The notes under the pieces are model-generated. The model made no database searches, was not told the origin of the DNA, and saw only the letters and a list, made by a program, of their open reading frames with translations. A DNA stretch of 60,000 nucleotides from Diphasiastrum complanatum (taxonomy: Eukaryota > Streptophyta > Lycopodiopsida > Lycopodiales > Lycopodiaceae), in the NCBI GenBank assembly GCA_029204225.1, contig CM055103.1:46824703-46884702 (forward strand), given 5' to 3'. This document shows, in pieces, positions 59,402-60,000 of the stretch. The first letter of the stretch is position 1; each line of letters starts with the position of its first letter. The translations under genes were made by a program, and so were the position numbers.

Positions 59402-60000
59402 TTGCTAGATGATAGAAAATATGTATACATGAGGGCAAAAAGACTATTTTCGGAGGGAAATATGGGCTACATTGGAGGTACACACATTCTGGTGGTCACG
59501 GGTGAAGTGCGAGGTGGTGTCAGTTGGAAGCCATTGGGCAAGATAGTGAGCTTGCATTGGACGAGTTGTGTGTGGGACATGTAGAGGATAAAGAACAGGC
59601 CAATAATCACACTTTGCAGACTCTTGGAGAGTGGTGAGTGTGACGATTTTGCGATTTTGCAGTTAGTAAGTCAATTTGATCAAGCCATTTTAGTTGTGGA
59701 GCAATGTATCAAGTTTGTCATTGAAGAGATACACTTCAACTGCCTATTCTGGGTAAGTCAAGTCAATTTGCCATACCATGATTGCATCACAGATGCAGAT
59801 TCAAGTGATAGTAGGGTACATATCATTTGGTTTACGCCATGGAATATCTCACAGATGCACTTGGAGGGATATTGGCATGCACAGTTATGTGAGGGACTTG
59901 ATAGTGGCTTTGGAGTTCACATCTCAGTGTATTCTCAGGGAGTGGTTTGGAACCATTCACAGAAGCAGCCTGGAACTAGCTTGAGGGAATACAGGTGGGC
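59402..60000 (+). CDS. Unidentified reading frame broken by one stop, runs off the window
   Basis: The frame is open from after a TAG near 59387, with one TAG at 59582-59584, then open again for about 138 codons to the window end. A plausible first Met starts MRAKRLFSEGNMGYIGG near 59429. After the stop it reads ECDDFAILQLVSQFDQAIL and later GYWHAQLCEGLDSGFGVHIS. No family was recognised. It may be a pseudogene, two exons, or part of a transposon ORF that continues beyond the window. Confidence 0.35.

Noticed and set aside
1-60000. tRNA, rRNA or telomeric repeat
   Set aside because: No cloverleaf with A and B boxes, no rRNA blocks and no TTTAGGG arrays were seen. TGGTATCA matches are retroelement primer-binding sites.

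Overview
The window looks like repeat-rich nuclear DNA of a land plant. It is AT-rich and carries Ty3/gypsy and Ty1/copia LTR retrotransposons whose primer-binding sites match the plant initiator-Met tRNA (TGGTATCAGAGC / TGGTATCAAAGC). It also has CHG-type decay (CAG to TAG), AT and GA microsatellites, and no prokaryotic gene organisation. The lineage cannot be fixed from this window. A Penelope-like reverse transcriptase would be uncommon in flowering plants, so a gymnosperm, fern, lycophyte or bryophyte is possible. No intact host gene is recognisable. Almost everything is mobile-element debris, so most entries are element parts or pseudogenes.

Region 1 (1-175) is unique left flank. Region 2 (176-48722) is a tandem array of one unit of about 16.9 kb: copy 1 at 176-17112, copy 2 at 17113-33962, and copy 3 at 33963-48722, which is cut off inside a retrotransposon. 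Each unit holds (a) a decayed minus-strand gypsy element with a 489-bp 5' LTR; (b) a spacer of about 7.8 kb with a copia-like LTR end and PBS, a cysteine-rich small ORF, a 691-693-bp element with terminal inverted repeats and an 8-bp target duplication (hAT-like), a TA microsatellite with a hairpin and T-run, a minus-strand gypsy gag/protease fragment and a copia 3' tail; and (c) a plus-strand gypsy element with a 489-bp 5' LTR, PBS, gag, protease, RT, RNase H remnant and integrase, but no 3' LTR. The two gypsy 5' ends diverge within a unit. Where units join, the gypsy 3' ends converge.

Region 3 (48723-51252) is unique right flank with a cluster of short alternating inverted repeats and a few unassigned ORFs. 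Region 4 (51253 to about 54570) is a minus-strand copia element with a duplicated integrase C-terminal block, which suggests a chimera. Region 5 (54638-58858) is a minus-strand reverse-transcriptase element between two direct repeats of about 936 bp. Its RYIDD motif and C-terminal block point to a Penelope-like element with pseudo-LTRs. Region 6 (58859-60000) is mostly unassigned and ends in a long reading frame, broken once, that runs off the window.

The parts do not form a pathway. The history they suggest is nested insertion of retroelements, cytosine decay, and then tandem amplification of the composite block with exchange between copies.
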